Below, piece after piece: positions 41,416 to 56,400 of a DNA stretch of 64,000 bases. The notes under the pieces were generated by a model. The model was given only the letters and a program-made list of their open reading frames with translations. It was not told the origin of the DNA and ran no database searches. The translations under genes were made by a program, and so were the position numbers. How positions within the stretch are numbered: position 1 is the first letter of the stretch; each line of letters starts with the position of its first letter. This DNA is from Sinohyriopsis cumingii (taxonomy: Eukaryota; Mollusca; Bivalvia; Unionida; Unionidae): the NCBI GenBank assembly GCA_028554795.2, contig CM068838.1, positions 124,441,928 through 124,505,927 of the forward strand, in the 5' to 3' direction.

Positions 41416-44400
41416 ATAATATCTTAAATATTAAAATTTTTAGCATATGCCTATGCCAGGAACCTTCCATTTTTCACTATGGCATTATTGTTAATGGAGA
41501 TTTCGTCACAAACTAAGACTTTGATCACAACATTACTAAGATCTTCCAAAACAGTAGTTATTTTCAGTTGAGTGTCAACTTCTTGCAGAAGAGGAATGAA
41601 CCAAGGTTACAATTCTGACTATTACAGCTTTTGCATATGAAGAGCTTTACATTCATATCGAAATCTTGTGCATTTAAGAAAGTTGTCCATGGTGGAAAAG
41701 AAAGTGGGAAATTATTCTTGACAAGAGTGCATAAAAAAATTGCTTAATTTTCACTAAATACTGAATTGTTCAAACATTTTACATTGAGTAAATTTATTTG
41801 TCAGAAGCATTTCATTTTCCTGAAATAAAGGACCACAAATCTGTAAGGAATGATTCAAACCTGTTTATCATGAAAAGGATCTTAAAAATGTATTTGATAA
41901 AACCTTTCAACCAAATTATATGTATATATATGTAACTCAAGCAAATGAGGACTCCTCTAGAATATTCACAAGCCCAATAGGAGACATATTTCTTGTTGAT
42001 AAAGGGCAATAACTCTAAAGAACATGGCCAAATTTACTCGGCCAGTTTCTTTATGAGATTAAATGTCACACCAAATTTGTTTCAAACAAAACCATGCTAG
42101 ATTGTTCTCCATATTGCACATTTTGATATATGAACAGATAGGTGCTGTTTTTCTTTTTTTCTTTACCAATTTGGGATACAACTAAACTTAATGTACTGTA
42201 ATTGAAGAATTGGTACCTCAGATGATAATATTTGTGTTTTTGCAGGTTGCCTTCCAGTAGAGAGAGTTCTAATATACTTGGACGCATTGCATTACTCCAT
42301 CTTAAAGTGTTAGCAATCTACCCTATATACAGCTAAATGTTTTGTCATGAAGTCACTGGAAATACACATCATGTGTGTCAATGTGCCTGGAAATACACAT
42401 CATTTGTGTCAGTGTGCCTGGAAATACACATCATTTGTGTCAGTGTGCCTGGAAATACACATCATTTGTATCAGTGTGCCTGGAAATACACATCTTGTGC
42501 ATCAATATGCCTGGAAATACACATCTTAAATGTGCCTTCTGTTCTCACTTGGAATACACATCTTTTATAGCTACACTCCTACCAATTTCATAGACATTGG
42601 AAATAAACATCTTCAAAATCTCAAGGATATTTTGCAGATTTTAAGAGTCTCACAATCTTCATGAAAATGTTTTCCTTGTGAAAATGATTTACACATGAGT
42701 CACCAAATTTATTATGCATGATAGTAATTTGCAAATACACCATTTGATACTTGCTGATTTACTTAATGTGTCTTATTAATGACCATTGTTTTTACTATTA
42801 TTGTTCACATAAAGCTTTATGCTGTATTTTGACACTTTGATATAAACGATGGTTTTTGTTTTATTTGTCACGATAAATTCGGGAAAATGTTATGTTTGTG
42901 AAAATATTATAATGGATGGTACGCTGTATGCTAAGCAAGATAACTGTTCATTGTTCTTTGAGTTTACCATGAAGTAATATGCTTGATCATTACTTGTGGT
43001 ATTGGTGATAATTAATAAAGTAGTCATCTTAGTAGTGAATGCTCTGTTGTAATTGCTTTAAATCCCATGTCATTTGTTTATCTGTCTGCAGGGGTTTGTC
43101 TTGGTATATGACGTGACGAAATGGGAGTCCTTCCAGAAACTTGACAAGTTGAAGAAAGACATAGACAAGAGCAGAGATAAAAAGGAGGTATACACAAGCA
43201 TTAAGTTGGAGAGGTCTTATTTGACCTTAGCCTTAACAAGGGGGAGTATAGGAGGAACTGGTTGCAGGGACTTTTTAAAAAAAATTGTCCATTGTCCCAA
43301 TAAAAAAGTATTTTAAAATCGTACATAATTTTAATTTTAAACTAGTTAGTGCAGGAAAATTGCTGTTTTCTTTTCTTCCAACATGATGGCTGCAGGCCCA
43401 ACTTCACGTCACACTTGGAAAGGGTTGGAGCAGTGAGTAAGATAGATCAGATGGTGTAACGGAAGTCTAGAGTTTAAATCCTAGCTTAGCTGAATATTGT
43501 TCTTCATTGTGAGATTGAAAAACAGAGCGTCATTACTGGGTTTTTGTCTGTTATCATACTGGTAGTATTTATAGTGTTGAGAAATATGTGTCACAATAAT
43601 GTTTATGAAAGTTGAGGTAAATTGACTATGATTTAATTAATATGCAGATTTTCATGAATTGGAATTGTCCGTACTAAAGTAATTACTCTTTTTTTTTGTG
43701 CTATAGAAATACATGCAAAATTGCCCATTTTGTGTTCTCCCATACTGACCTAATCACTTATATCCATTTATAATTGTTATTACTCACAAAAACTTTATGC
43801 ACACGTTTGATATTAGGAAAATGTTTGAAAAACATGAGTGCATTTAAGTTAAAAACAAATTATCAGAGTTTTAGGCCTTTTTTTTAGCAATTGTTGCCAT
43901 GAGTGACAGTAGCTATTTATCCATGAAAATATCTAACATAATGTATGGATTAAGGAGCACTGCATTAGCTACTGTTCCATACTGAATAGACATATGAGAG
44001 TGAAGGCAGTTACCATGTCTGATTCAATCATTAGTCATTTTGAAAATGAAAAGATTTGTTCACTGCATTTTTAAGTTTGTTTATCACAGCTGTGTTTCAC
44101 TATTCCATTGATTTTCACTATTCCATTGAGCAAACAGAAGACAAGTGCTCAATTTGTTACTAAATATGTTCTTGTATATAACTCTTTGCTAAATAAGCCA
44201 TATAAAACCAATCGGTCCCACCTATTGAATGGAAAAGATAAAAGCTTTGCCTTTAAAAAGTTTTCATGTTATTTATCTCCTAATATAGAATTGTCAGGAG
44301 TTTTGTTTTCCCATGGTCTTTATAAACTTTTAAACAGAACTAATCGCAGTCGAAATAAAGAAGTAGAATCAGGGATTTTTTAAAAAATACATGTGCAAAA

Positions 44401-47400
44401 GGATGTCTGTTCCATTTTTGATTCAGATCTCCATATTAATGCCAAGTGTTGGCAATGTTATCTAATCAATCCTAAATAGTGCAGTAGACTATCAGTTTAG
44501 TGCCCAGAAATACATAGAAGTAAATATCGGTATACATATACACATCATTACACGGTATCTTATATTTTTTTCTTCTTCAAAATGACAGATCCATGAAAGT
44601 ATCTTCAAATATCCATTTTCTAACCGAACCATGAAATGAAACACCCACAAATATCCATTTTCTAACCAATCCATGAAATTAGGAACCCACAAATATCCAT
44701 TTCTAACCAAAACCATAAAATTTAAAGTGATTCACAGCATGTCGCATATTAAGGTCATATACAGTGTCAGCAAGCATAACATCTTTTGACAGAACTTTTT
44801 AAATACTGCTGTATGGTTCTGTTCTACAGGTTCACATCATAGCAATAGGTAATAAGAATGAGTTGCAGGAAGGGAGACAAGTGGACATCAACACAGCACA
44901 GGCCTGGGCCACCCGGGAAAAAGGTAGGGATGTCATTATTATTCACAATATTTATGTATCTGAATATTTATGTCCACTAATTCGTTCATAATTGTAATGG
45001 GGTGGGTGTTTTTTCTTTAGAAAATGAATCAGTTTGTGTTTTAAAAACTCTTTTCCCCATCAGTAAAAACAATCTTTATCAAAATGAATTACAAAAACAA
45101 TATGTGTGACATCTGTTTCTCCCCTCCAATCACTGCCATTAGTTATTTTTTTATATACATAAATGGATATGACACCCAAGTAGATTCACTTACGAAACAG
45201 AACACACTGCTGCAGTGAAATCTTTGGCAAATGCCAGATTTTGAAAACATTATGAAGCTTGTTTGAAAATTATTGAATAGATCTATGTATAATGGTACCT
45301 TAGCACGCTTGTATTGCACACAATAGAAAAAAGGTGAAATATCATTGTGTGAAAATTCCACATTCACCGATACATGAATTTCAGCTTTTTATTAATGGCA
45401 TTTTTGGGGGAACATATGGCTTAATAAAGAAGCAGACAGAGAAATTAATTACCTTGCTAGGTTAAGCAACAATTACAGTAGACACCAGAAAAATGTGTGA
45501 TTACAACATCTTGCTCACTTTGGAATGTGTGACAAACAAGAATTTCAAGTTGGCCACCATGGCAGCCATTTTGTGCAATCAGACTTGCATCACTTTCATT
45601 TTAGACAAACTTGATATACTGAGAAGTGTTTCAATGGAATCTCAAAGTCAGTACAGCCTTCCATCCTGATGGCCATCTTATGAGGACAAATTATATATTG
45701 ATAACTCATTTAGACCAACTGTTAAAAGAGAGTAGCATTAACAAGATTCTAGAGATGGACTCTGTAATGGTCATATTTGATGTCTGAGAGGCACAATTTT
45801 TTAATTTAGTACCAAATGATCCTCAAGATAAAACAGTTTGCCAAGTTTTATCAGTTTTCTTCTGGAGTGTATGAGTAGTGGCAATTAAAAACAGTTGCTA
45901 GTGGATGTCAGGGAAAAATGCTAAAATACAAACTCTTTTGGGGACTTTAATTATTTGAGCAGAAATATTTGCTTAATATACATTACAAGTACCTACACTG
46001 AGTCATAAGGCATTCTTTTGGAAAGATTGAAAAGTTATCCGTGGACAATATCTTTTGTTCTGTGTTACTATGTTCTTTGTAACTATGTCTTATGTTTCTA
46101 TTTTCATTATTACTTTATTTCCTGGGGCCCCAGAGTGGCCGAGTGGTCTAAAGCACTCACTGTTACGGATCACTGCCATCTCATCTCTGCCTGTGTGGGT
46201 TCAAGTCTCGGATTTGGCCTATGTGGGTATGTGAGAAAGCTTGCCAGTAGCTTCTCATTGGTTAGTGGTTCTTTCTGGGGTTTTCCAAGGTTCTTCCTCC
46301 ACCATTAATACTGGCCGCCATGTATAGCCTATCCTGTGCTGTAAAATGGCGTTAAACCCCAGAACAACAACTAAAATGACTGCTGCCTTGTGCTACAAAA
46401 AATCAGCCTAAATTAGTCTAAAGTACACTGTCCATAGCAGCTATTAAAATAGAGAAAATGAATTTTGCCAGACTAGACAATACCACCTTCTGAAAGTGCA
46501 AAGAATGAATTATCAAATATATAAAATGTATTAATTAAAAGTTATTGGCTCTTTTTTATACAATTTATCTCTGAAGTTCAGGAAGTGAAAATGGGGCCCC
46601 TTCATTTTAGTTAGCAGTGTGCTCAGATCATGTACAGTTTCCAAAAGTACATTATCCAAAGAAATAACATCCACATTACATTAATGTAACATAGATGTAT
46701 GCCAACATTCTCCCCATTGTGCATGTTTTAAATGCAAATAACTTCACCTTACATATGTCACTCTCTCAAAAGTACATAATAACTGGTGAGCACTCCCTTA
46801 AAGAGAACATTGGTATTATTATTGTACAATTTAATTTTGATTGTATGGCTGAAACATTTATGTCGCAAGCATCAAAACAGTCCTTTTGAATAATTCTCCT
46901 GTATTTCCCCCCACAGAATAGTATTTATGAGTGTCAGAGTCTCTGACAAGTCCAGCCCCCACCCCTTGATAAAAAGTATGCTGTTTTAAAAATGCACATT
47001 ACATTTTGTCAACATAGCAAGCAATGATATGCTGAATGACAGGAACATGAAACTAGTCAGAATTATTTCTGAGATATCAACAATAAATTTTACAGTTTGA
47101 AAAGGGATGGAACAGATCAGGTTCATAGAGGTGAAAGGTCAATGCCTATTGTTTAATATAGAAGAAGCAAATATGCTTTCTCATCATTTTTTTTATTTCA
47201 GTGCAAATAAATGAAAACAAACATTTTCACTATATATTTTTTTGCTTTTTGCAACAATTTTAAATTTGACTCTATTCCTATATTCTAAGACTTATAATTT
47301 CCCCTAATTAAGGTCACTACTCACACAAACATACCTCATTGCAAATTATGTAAGCAAGAGCAAAATGAGCACAATTAGCGTATTTTCATGCTTAACATCA

Positions 47401-50400
47401 ATATGAATGTACCATTTTATTCAGAACATCATACCTAATGATATATTTTTATATTTGTTTTAAGGTGGCGCTCTACAGTTTCATATTTTGCATAGGGTTA
47501 GAATTTTAAAGAAAAAGAATTCCCCTAGCTTTCCTCACAGTTTATACTGGCTACTTAAAAAGACCTTGTACATCTTAGGTTTAATTCAAAGAACCTTTAA
47601 TTCCCTTTATTTTGGTGTATGATTGATGGGTGTAATATGGGTTATAGAGTATACAGCTTGGCCTTACTCCAGATGTGCACCTTTCAAAAAGTGCTAGCTC
47701 CACTTGGTCATTTTCACTTCCTGAACTTCAGAGGTAAATTGTTTAAAAAAGAGCCAATAACTTTTTTTAATATATTTTATATATTTGGCAATTCATTCTT
47801 TGCACTTTCAGAAGCTGGTATTGTCTAGTGTGGCAAAATTCATTTTCCCTATTTTAATAGCTGCTATGGACAGTGTACTTTAAACTAATTCAGGCTGATT
47901 TTTTGTAGCACATGGGAGCTGTCATTTGAGTTAGCAGTGTGCTTAGATCATATACTTTCCAAAAGTACAATATCCAAAGAAATATCATCCACATTACATT
48001 AATGTAACATAGACATATGCCAACATTCTCTCCATTGTGCATGTTTTAATTGCAAACAACTTCACCTTACATACACCACTCTCTCAAAATTACATAATAA
48101 CTGGTGAGCGCCCCCTAAACAGTAATCCTCATGTCCATAAATACATATGTCTGGCACAGCCTCTACAAAAATCTTATGAATATAAATTGTATTTCATTGC
48201 AAGACAGAATTATGTGGATGTAATTTGTATTGCAGTGTTAGACAGAAGTGTGTGAATGCAGCTTGTATTGCAATGTAAGACAGAATCTTGTGAATGTAAT
48301 TTGTATTGCAGTAAGACAGAATCTTGTGATTGTGATTTGTATTGCAGTGTAAGACAGAATCTTGTGATTGTGATTTGTATTGCAGTGTAAGAGTCATGTG
48401 ACTTGTATTGCAGTGCAAGAAACAATTATGTGACTATTATTGCACTGTAAGACAGAATCTTGTGAATGTAACTTCTATTGCAGTGAGACAGAATCTTGTG
48501 AATTTGATTTATATTGTAGTGTAAAACAATCTTATGAATGTGACTTGTATTGCAATGTAAGACAGAATCTTGTGAATGTTATTTGTATTGCAGTATAAGA
48601 CAGAATTTTGTGAATTAATTTGTATTGCAGTGTAAGACAGAATCTTGTGAATGTTATTTGCATTGTAGTGTAGACAGAATCTTGTGAATGTGACTTGTAT
48701 TGCAGTGTAAGACAGAATCTTGTGAATGTGATTTGTATTGCAGTGTAAGACAGCATCTTGTGAATTAATTTGTATTGCAGTATAAGACAGAATTATGTGA
48801 ATTTGTATTGCAGTGTAAGACAGAATCTTGTGAATGTTATTTGTATTGTAGTGTAAGACAGAATCTTGTGAATGTGACTTGTATTGCAGTGTAAGAATCT
48901 TGTGAATTAATTTGTATTGCAGTATAAGACAGAATTTTGTGAATTAATTTGTATTGCAGTGTAAGACAGAATCTTGTGAATGTAACTTGTATTGCAGTGC
49001 AAGACAGAATCTTGTTAATGTGATCTGTATTGCAGCTTTCATGGATTGCTGTGAAATTTGATATATATTATGATCATCACTTTAACATATCCAGGGATTG
49101 AATTTAACACAAATTTCTTTGTAGCTCGAAGGACTAGTATACTGAGAAATTTACTAGTCCTGCCAAATCTTTACTAGTCCTGTCCACAAAACAATGTATC
49201 ACACTTGTATTGAGATTAGCAAACATTTTATTTCATAAATAGCATTATCATATAAGATGCATAAGTACAGAAGTACAAATCCTACATCAAATCCATCAAC
49301 CATTCAATTCACATTTCTTGTTTCTCAAGATAATCTGGATCCAATTCCAGAAAGGGATCCAGGTGTCCTTTCTCGCCCTCCACCTGCACTCTGGGTCCAT
49401 ATGGGGTTTGTTCCAACTCCCTGAAACATTCCACAAATGCATTGCTGTTATGGATCATATGTTGGAATATCATTTGTATGAAACATTATAAAGAGTAGGT
49501 CGGACAGAATCAAGGTTGTGAACATGATCTCCAGTCACTCTTCACCATTTCATCTCTGAGAAACCCCTCTCAGCATTGGCACAGTGGGCTGGTATTGTCA
49601 GGATAAGGTCAGTAAATGCCAGGATATTCTTGCGGTCATCAGCACACGATTTTACAGCTGTGGGCCAAGTCTGCAAGAAACCTTGCTTCATTTATACCTA
49701 TGACAAAATTTCTGCCTTTCACTTTCAGCCATGTAGTGAGTAAATGTAACAACCTGTTTATTATTTCTGTAAGTCTCTCCAACACTCAATTCCTTTCATC
49801 TTACCCAGCTGACACATCCATACAAAATCAATGAAGGCTCTTCTGTTCTTTATGATAGCATGTGCATTTCTAAACAAATTAACGAGCCGGTCAAACACAT
49901 TCCAATTTAAACTTTCCCAGCGGTCGATTCTTCTGGTGGTATCTGCACAGCTGCTTTTCTCTCTTAACTCTTTTTGTGTTGCCCACAGCTTTCATGTATG
50001 TTTACCAATTCAGTTTTAAAGTTCGAACAACCCGCAACAAAACTGGATGTTTTCCGTGTTTGTTTTTGAGAATTATGTATACCAGTTACTCTGCATAAAG
50101 TTCTTTTCATCATAATTCAGCCATTCCCTGTCTATTGTCCATGCCTTCTGAAATGTTTGATTATGCTTTTCCGTATCATAAGAATTACCCCTCTTTTTTA
50201 TGTCATTTTCATTCAACGTTTGCTTTTTTCCAGTGGCTGAACACCTATAAAATGCCACATTTTTGCCTGTCTTATAAGGAGGGAATTGTGCCTTGTTTTG
50301 AAATACAAGATGTTACAGTGTAGCTGACTTGAATTATTTAAAGTAAGAAAAGGAATGGCACAGTGTCCTTTATATAAGAAAGTCAGAGCAAGAAACACGT

Positions 50401-53400
50401 TTCAAGACACGTGCCTTTGCCCCCCTCCCCAATTAAATGGCCTCTCCCCAATAAAGACTTGACTTCAGCAGATGTTCTGCATGATCAAAGCAGTGGCTAT
50501 TGTAAACACTGTTATAAAATATTAGCATCAGAAGATAATGTTAGTTTCAGCTTGGAAAAGGTGTGTTCATATCAAACAAAGCCATCTGACTCGGTGCATT
50601 GTATTTAACAGCTCCAGTTACAGTCTCATCATTAATAGCATAAGTTTGGTAATTGTTCCTAATTAATCAGACCTCAATGTATTGTTGAAATTAATAATAA
50701 GGCAGAAAGTTTTCTTAGACGACCATGCTCAGAGATTTTAATTCCCAACAAATGTACGGCATTCTGCTTGGATATATCCACGTGTATTCAAATTCTTTGT
50801 TCATTCTTGTAAGGGAAAAAAATATAATAAAAACTACTCTTATCAGCCTAGAAAAAGTAGTTGTATGGAAAGGATGTTTCAATAACATAATCATTATAAA
50901 CTGAACTAATTCTTATAATTATTTCAATGCAAATGAAAAATTTTGCAGTTTCCCATTTGTGACTGTTAGAGCATTTGGTTATCGAGCAAAAAAAAATTAA
51001 TTAGGATTAATTACCAAACTTATGTTGTTAATGATGGGACCATAATTTGCGCTGTTAAGCGAAATGCACAAAATCAGATGGCTTCTTGCTATAGAAATGC
51101 ACTTTTCCTAGGCAGAAATTAACTTCATCTTCTCATGCTAATATTTTATAACTTTGCAATGGCCACTGCTTTGATTCTACAGAACATCTGCTGAAGTCAA
51201 GTCTTTATTAGGGAATGGCGTAAACAAACACTGCCTGTTGATAACCAAAACTTACTAGCCCATCGGACTAGTAACATTATAAAAGCTACTAGTCCGACAA
51301 GAAATCTACTAGTCTCAGGCTAGCAGACTATACCGCTCTTTTCGAGCCCTGCATATCGATAAATCTTTTCTTGCAAGACTTTGTAAGTGTTATTGCCCTT
51401 CATTACTTACAACTGGCTGCAATGCAAGACAGAATAGCTTAATAAATTGCTGTGAAATTTAGTTCATATACGGTCATCATTAGTAGATAGACTTGTTGAC
51501 CAATCATTTGTGTTTGCACAGTTTCTGCAAGAGTTATGCCTTTTTTTTTTACAAATGTTTTAACTACAGACTCATCTTTATCGTGGGCTAGGGTTGGGAT
51601 GCAGGAGAGTCGAGAAGTATTTTTGTGAGCACCTGTCTTATCAATCCTCTTGTTTTGAATCTAATTCATACTACTTTCTTTCAGTTCGTCTCTGGGAAGC
51701 CACTGTAACAAACACAAAATCTCTTGTGGACCCTTTTGTATGGTTAACTTCCAGAATAACACAGCCTCAGAGTAAGTTTCAAGTTATGTATTTGATTATG
51801 CAAGCTTTTTGTGAGCAAGGAATTTTTTTCAGATTTGGAGATCATGAGATCAAAGATAAGGTCATCACTGTTTCAGTTTCGTTATTTTACTACCGTACAT
51901 AGTTTACATTCATATAAAATTGTATGTGTTAAGGTTCTTTCTGGGTAGGAAAGAATACCATCACCTACACTTGAAAAATTTAAATGGCCATACAGTGTTA
52001 ACCCTTTCCCTAAACTTTCCTCTGGCTTGAATGAAGAGCAACTTACAAGTTTTTGGCCCTACAATTCACTGGTGCTCCATATTTGCTTTTCATAATCTTG
52101 TAACATTTTCAGCAAACCAGATACTTTAATGTTTTGTTGACCCAACCAGAAAATTGTCAGCATTGGATCATTGACCACTGGGTAGGCCAGGTCAGAGACA
52201 TTCTGTTTAACTGAGTAGTTTCTGCCTTCAGGACTGAAATAAGTAATAATGATGAATATTCACAAACAGGCCTTACTGGTATTGTTTTTCAGATCATTTT
52301 GTAAGATTCTTTTTATCACAATAAAAATATACAGTAAATCAAAGACATTTTATCCAGTATTGATGAACTTAAACATTTTAAACCAGTAGATATGGATGCC
52401 ATTTTAAATTTGAAAAAATGATTTAAGAGTCAGCAGAACTTGTGAAGGGATCTCTTGCTTTTCTTAGGTTCACTAGTCTTTTGCATTGTAACTTATGTGC
52501 ATTGAATGCTTTTGCATTAAATTGGTACAGATTCAGTCTGATAAGTTTCTATTTACTTAAGGTATACATAGTTAAGTGGCAAAGTTGTGGTTACTCAATA
52601 ATGGAGTCCAAATTAAACAGGCATAGTTTGTTTTGATGATGTATGTAGCTGAACACTGGTTGGGAGGCATATAAAATATTGGTTGGGAGGCAGACACAAC
52701 AATTACTCCACAACCTTCCTTTCGATTTCCTTTGTTAGGTGGAAAGATATAGGAATTGTGGAGGTAGGAAGTCCAAGAACTGCCCCATAATCTCTTTGTA
52801 CAGCAACCTTTGCCTTGTACATCATCTCCAGAGGCCGAGTGGTCTAAAGTGCTCTCCGTTATGGATCACTGCCATCTCACCTCTGCTGCGTGGGTTTGAG
52901 TCTAGGCTTCGGCCAGTGTGGGTATGTGAGAAAGCTTGCCAGTAGCTTCTCATGGGTCAGTAGTTTTCCCGGATTCTTCCTCCATCATTAATACTGGCCG
53001 CCATGTATAGCCTATCATGTGCTGAAAAATGGCGTTAAACCCCACAACAACAACATCATCATCTCCGATTAACTCTCAATGGCATGATGACTGGAGACAG
53101 TAGATATAAAATGTTCACTGTTCAGACAAAAAGCCAGCTGTGATTCCAATCTTTTACATGAATACAATTGGCTATTCAGTTTTGGGGATATTCAAGGGGA
53201 TAGGAAACAAGGTTTCCCAACCCCCACTTCTCTGCTCTCTCAAGGTTGACTCATTTTCCTGACCAGCTGCAGACAACTAGGTAGGTGCTAGACTGTTTCC
53301 AAATAGCATTGGATTGGTCTCTTTCCACCAGCTAGTTGGGTGATCCAGATTGTGTCAGAGGGGCTTTGGTTCTCACTTTGACAACCCCCTCCCCTTTAGT

Positions 53401-56400
53401 CATCTCAACTGATTTACGGATCCAAAGTACTGTTAGACTTCTGTAGCAAGACATTTGGATTCTCATCAAGAAATGGGTAGTAGAGATTGTTCAAACTCAG
53501 TATTCCCCCGATTTGTTCTCCAAGCCTTTTCTGGTTAGGAAGGCCATTTCGAGATGGAGACAGCAAGATCAGTCTGACCCTCCATCTGTCCAAACGAATT
53601 TGCAATTGGTCTTGATCTTACAAACGCATATTTTCATGTTTGTGTCCATCCATCCTTACAGCAATTCCAATGGTTTAAATATCAAGGAAATTCTTATCAG
53701 TTTTGCATGTTCTCCTGGTTTGAACATGTGTTCCCGGGCCTTTAAGAAACAATTCCCTGTATTGTGTTACATATATTTGATTTAATTTATATTTGATTTG
53801 ATTTGACTGTTTGTGGGTTTTGGAGTCTTTTTGTTTTCTTTACATGTCAATGTAATGTAATTTTGTTTACTAGGAATTTGATATTTTCCAGAAAATTGTT
53901 TGACCCGAACGTTTCCATAAATACCTAATAATAGAAACACTTGTTTCTGTTTTTGACTTAGTTCCTGGCCTTGATTGAGGGTCAAGTAAACAACTTTTTT
54001 CTAGGAGTAAAATGATTGGTTCTTATCAAGGACATACAGGAGCTATGTGACTTTTACATGTAAACATGATCACGTCATCCTCTATTTCGCAATTAGGCTT
54101 TTCTGAATTACTTAGTATTAATAGTGATGTTTAGAGGTAGAGACTTGATAGTCCGGGCTCTTAAACACTTGATGTCAGGTTGTTTTCTTCTGTTGTGACC
54201 AGTATTGAAGTATTGGAGTTTTTGAGTTATATGTTAATTCTTCTGATTTCTTGGACTCCTGAAGATTAATTCATTTCTCTGAAAATATTGTATGCATACA
54301 GAACTCTTGAAAAACAACTTTCTTGAAAATTTTAATTGGATTTCCAAGACCGGAGGATTAATTATTATGTTTCTACAAGGTACTGTAGACGTCAACACAG
54401 TACAGGCTACAACATACATAATCGCCTTCCATCTTTGATTCTTCGTTGGGACTCAAACTTGTTACCCTTAGAACATTTCGATATTAGGACTTTAAAAATT
54501 TTACTTGTGGATTATTCTTGTATTATTTTTGGATTTGATTCTGGAAACCGTAAGTTCTCATATTTGTTTCATATTTACAGTATTTTTCCAGGGAAATAAT
54601 TTGTTACATTTTTCAAAGCTTGTTGTTTTCACTCTTTCTTGTGTTACTGTTTATTCGCGCCTAAGCACATAACATAAGAATCCTAATTCCTGTTTCATGA
54701 TTATTTCCACAGCAGTGTATTTGAAAGACATCCTCCAAAAACAAATGATCAGTTCCATTCTAGTCAAAGGAAGGAACAATCTCATTTCCCTTTTACATCG
54801 TCTAGGTTTGCTGATCAATTGGGAAGTTACATCTTTGTCCATTTGAGTATGGATTTTCTCATCCACCTCAACCAGGTACATCTTCCTAATATTTAGGAGG
54901 TCTGAATTGCCATCCTTGCACGATCACAACCAGGGAGTTTCTGCAGCTCCTCAGATTGTTCTATGCAGCAGCAGATCTTTTCCTGCTGGATTTCCTCTAA
55001 ATGCACCATATGCAGATGACCTTACTATCTTACTGGATTCCCTCATTACAGGATCAATGTAACGAGTGAGATAGTATCATTCCTGGAACAGTGACGCATC
55101 TTAGGTTGGCTCCCGACAGGAATATCTCTCGAACAGCCACACCCAGATGTGACCATGTACAGATGCAAGCACCTGTGGCTAAGCAATCCATCTGTTACTG
55201 GACTTGAACACTTTCAGTGACCAGTGGGGTCCAGAGGACACAGGTCTACATCAGTCTCTTGGAGATGAAAACTATCATCAGAGCCTTTCATTTTTAAACA
55301 TCTTCAGAATGAGATGGAGACCGTCATGTCAGACAACTTGGTTTTGATGACATACCTCTTCAAACAGGTTGGTACCACAATCACCCCAGCTCTACTTTCT
55401 GGTCTGGACATTTCGTCATTGGTGTGCACAAAACAACATCGATGTTCATATCATATTCCCAGTAGACCAGTGTCTTGGCCAATTCTCTGTCAAGGAGGTA
55501 ACAGATTTTCCATACAGATTGGCCCCTCCATCTGTTGGTTTTTCGTCAATTTGTCAGCTATGGGTGCATCTGATGATTGATCTTTTGTACAACCAGGTGG
55601 ATTCACAAACTGTACTCCTGTATTTCCCCGGTTCCAGATCTCAAGGCTTGGTCTGTCGATGCTCCTTGTCTCACTTGGGAGAGTGTTCTCGATCTAGTGA
55701 TAGATCTAGCCAGGACCATCCTCAACGGGCTGAATCTTCTCAAGCATCTCAAGTACTCTTAAACCACATGTTCCATCTTAACCCAGACCGTCATTTATTT
55801 CTTGTCCAGAGAGCCTTGCAACATAAATAATTCAACTGATCAATCTTAAAGCTAGAAGGCCCTCCACTTTAAATGCATATGATGGGAAAAGCACATTTTC
55901 AGGGACTGGCACAAAGTCAAACATTGTCCCTTTGTCTGCCTCTGGCCCCGCTGACTTTTATCTTTGCCTGTTTGAGGATAAAAGCTTGCCTCTGATTACT
56001 ATTAAAGACATGTTCCATCATTATGATAAGGAGGATCTTGTCCAACTTGGACTTCATAAGGCATAAATTGCTTGCATTGTTTTCCCAAGTGTAATCTTTC
56101 CTGGCTTCTGACTTGGCTGAATTCAAAACCTGCCCCATGATAGCGCTTGCTTTGGCTTGCCACATCATGGAATTACATACCTTCACTGTTGATCCAGCCT
56201 ACCCTCAGTTTCGATCAAAAGACTTGGTGGTTCTTACGATGCAACCGAGTTTCATCACCAAGAATTAGTTGCTGCTCAGAAAGTTGCCATAAGACCTGGT
56301 ACATTTGCTCAGGTTTTATCTGAAGCTAGTTTTTAAACCTGGGAAAAAGGACATAACCCCTCAACCCCCTCAGTTTAAGTGGCAACCTCTGATATATCAC

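Noticed and set aside
44108-44383. 91-codon plus-strand open frame inside an intron
   Set aside because: No known motif and no supporting signals; possibly an old element, but not demonstrable by eye.
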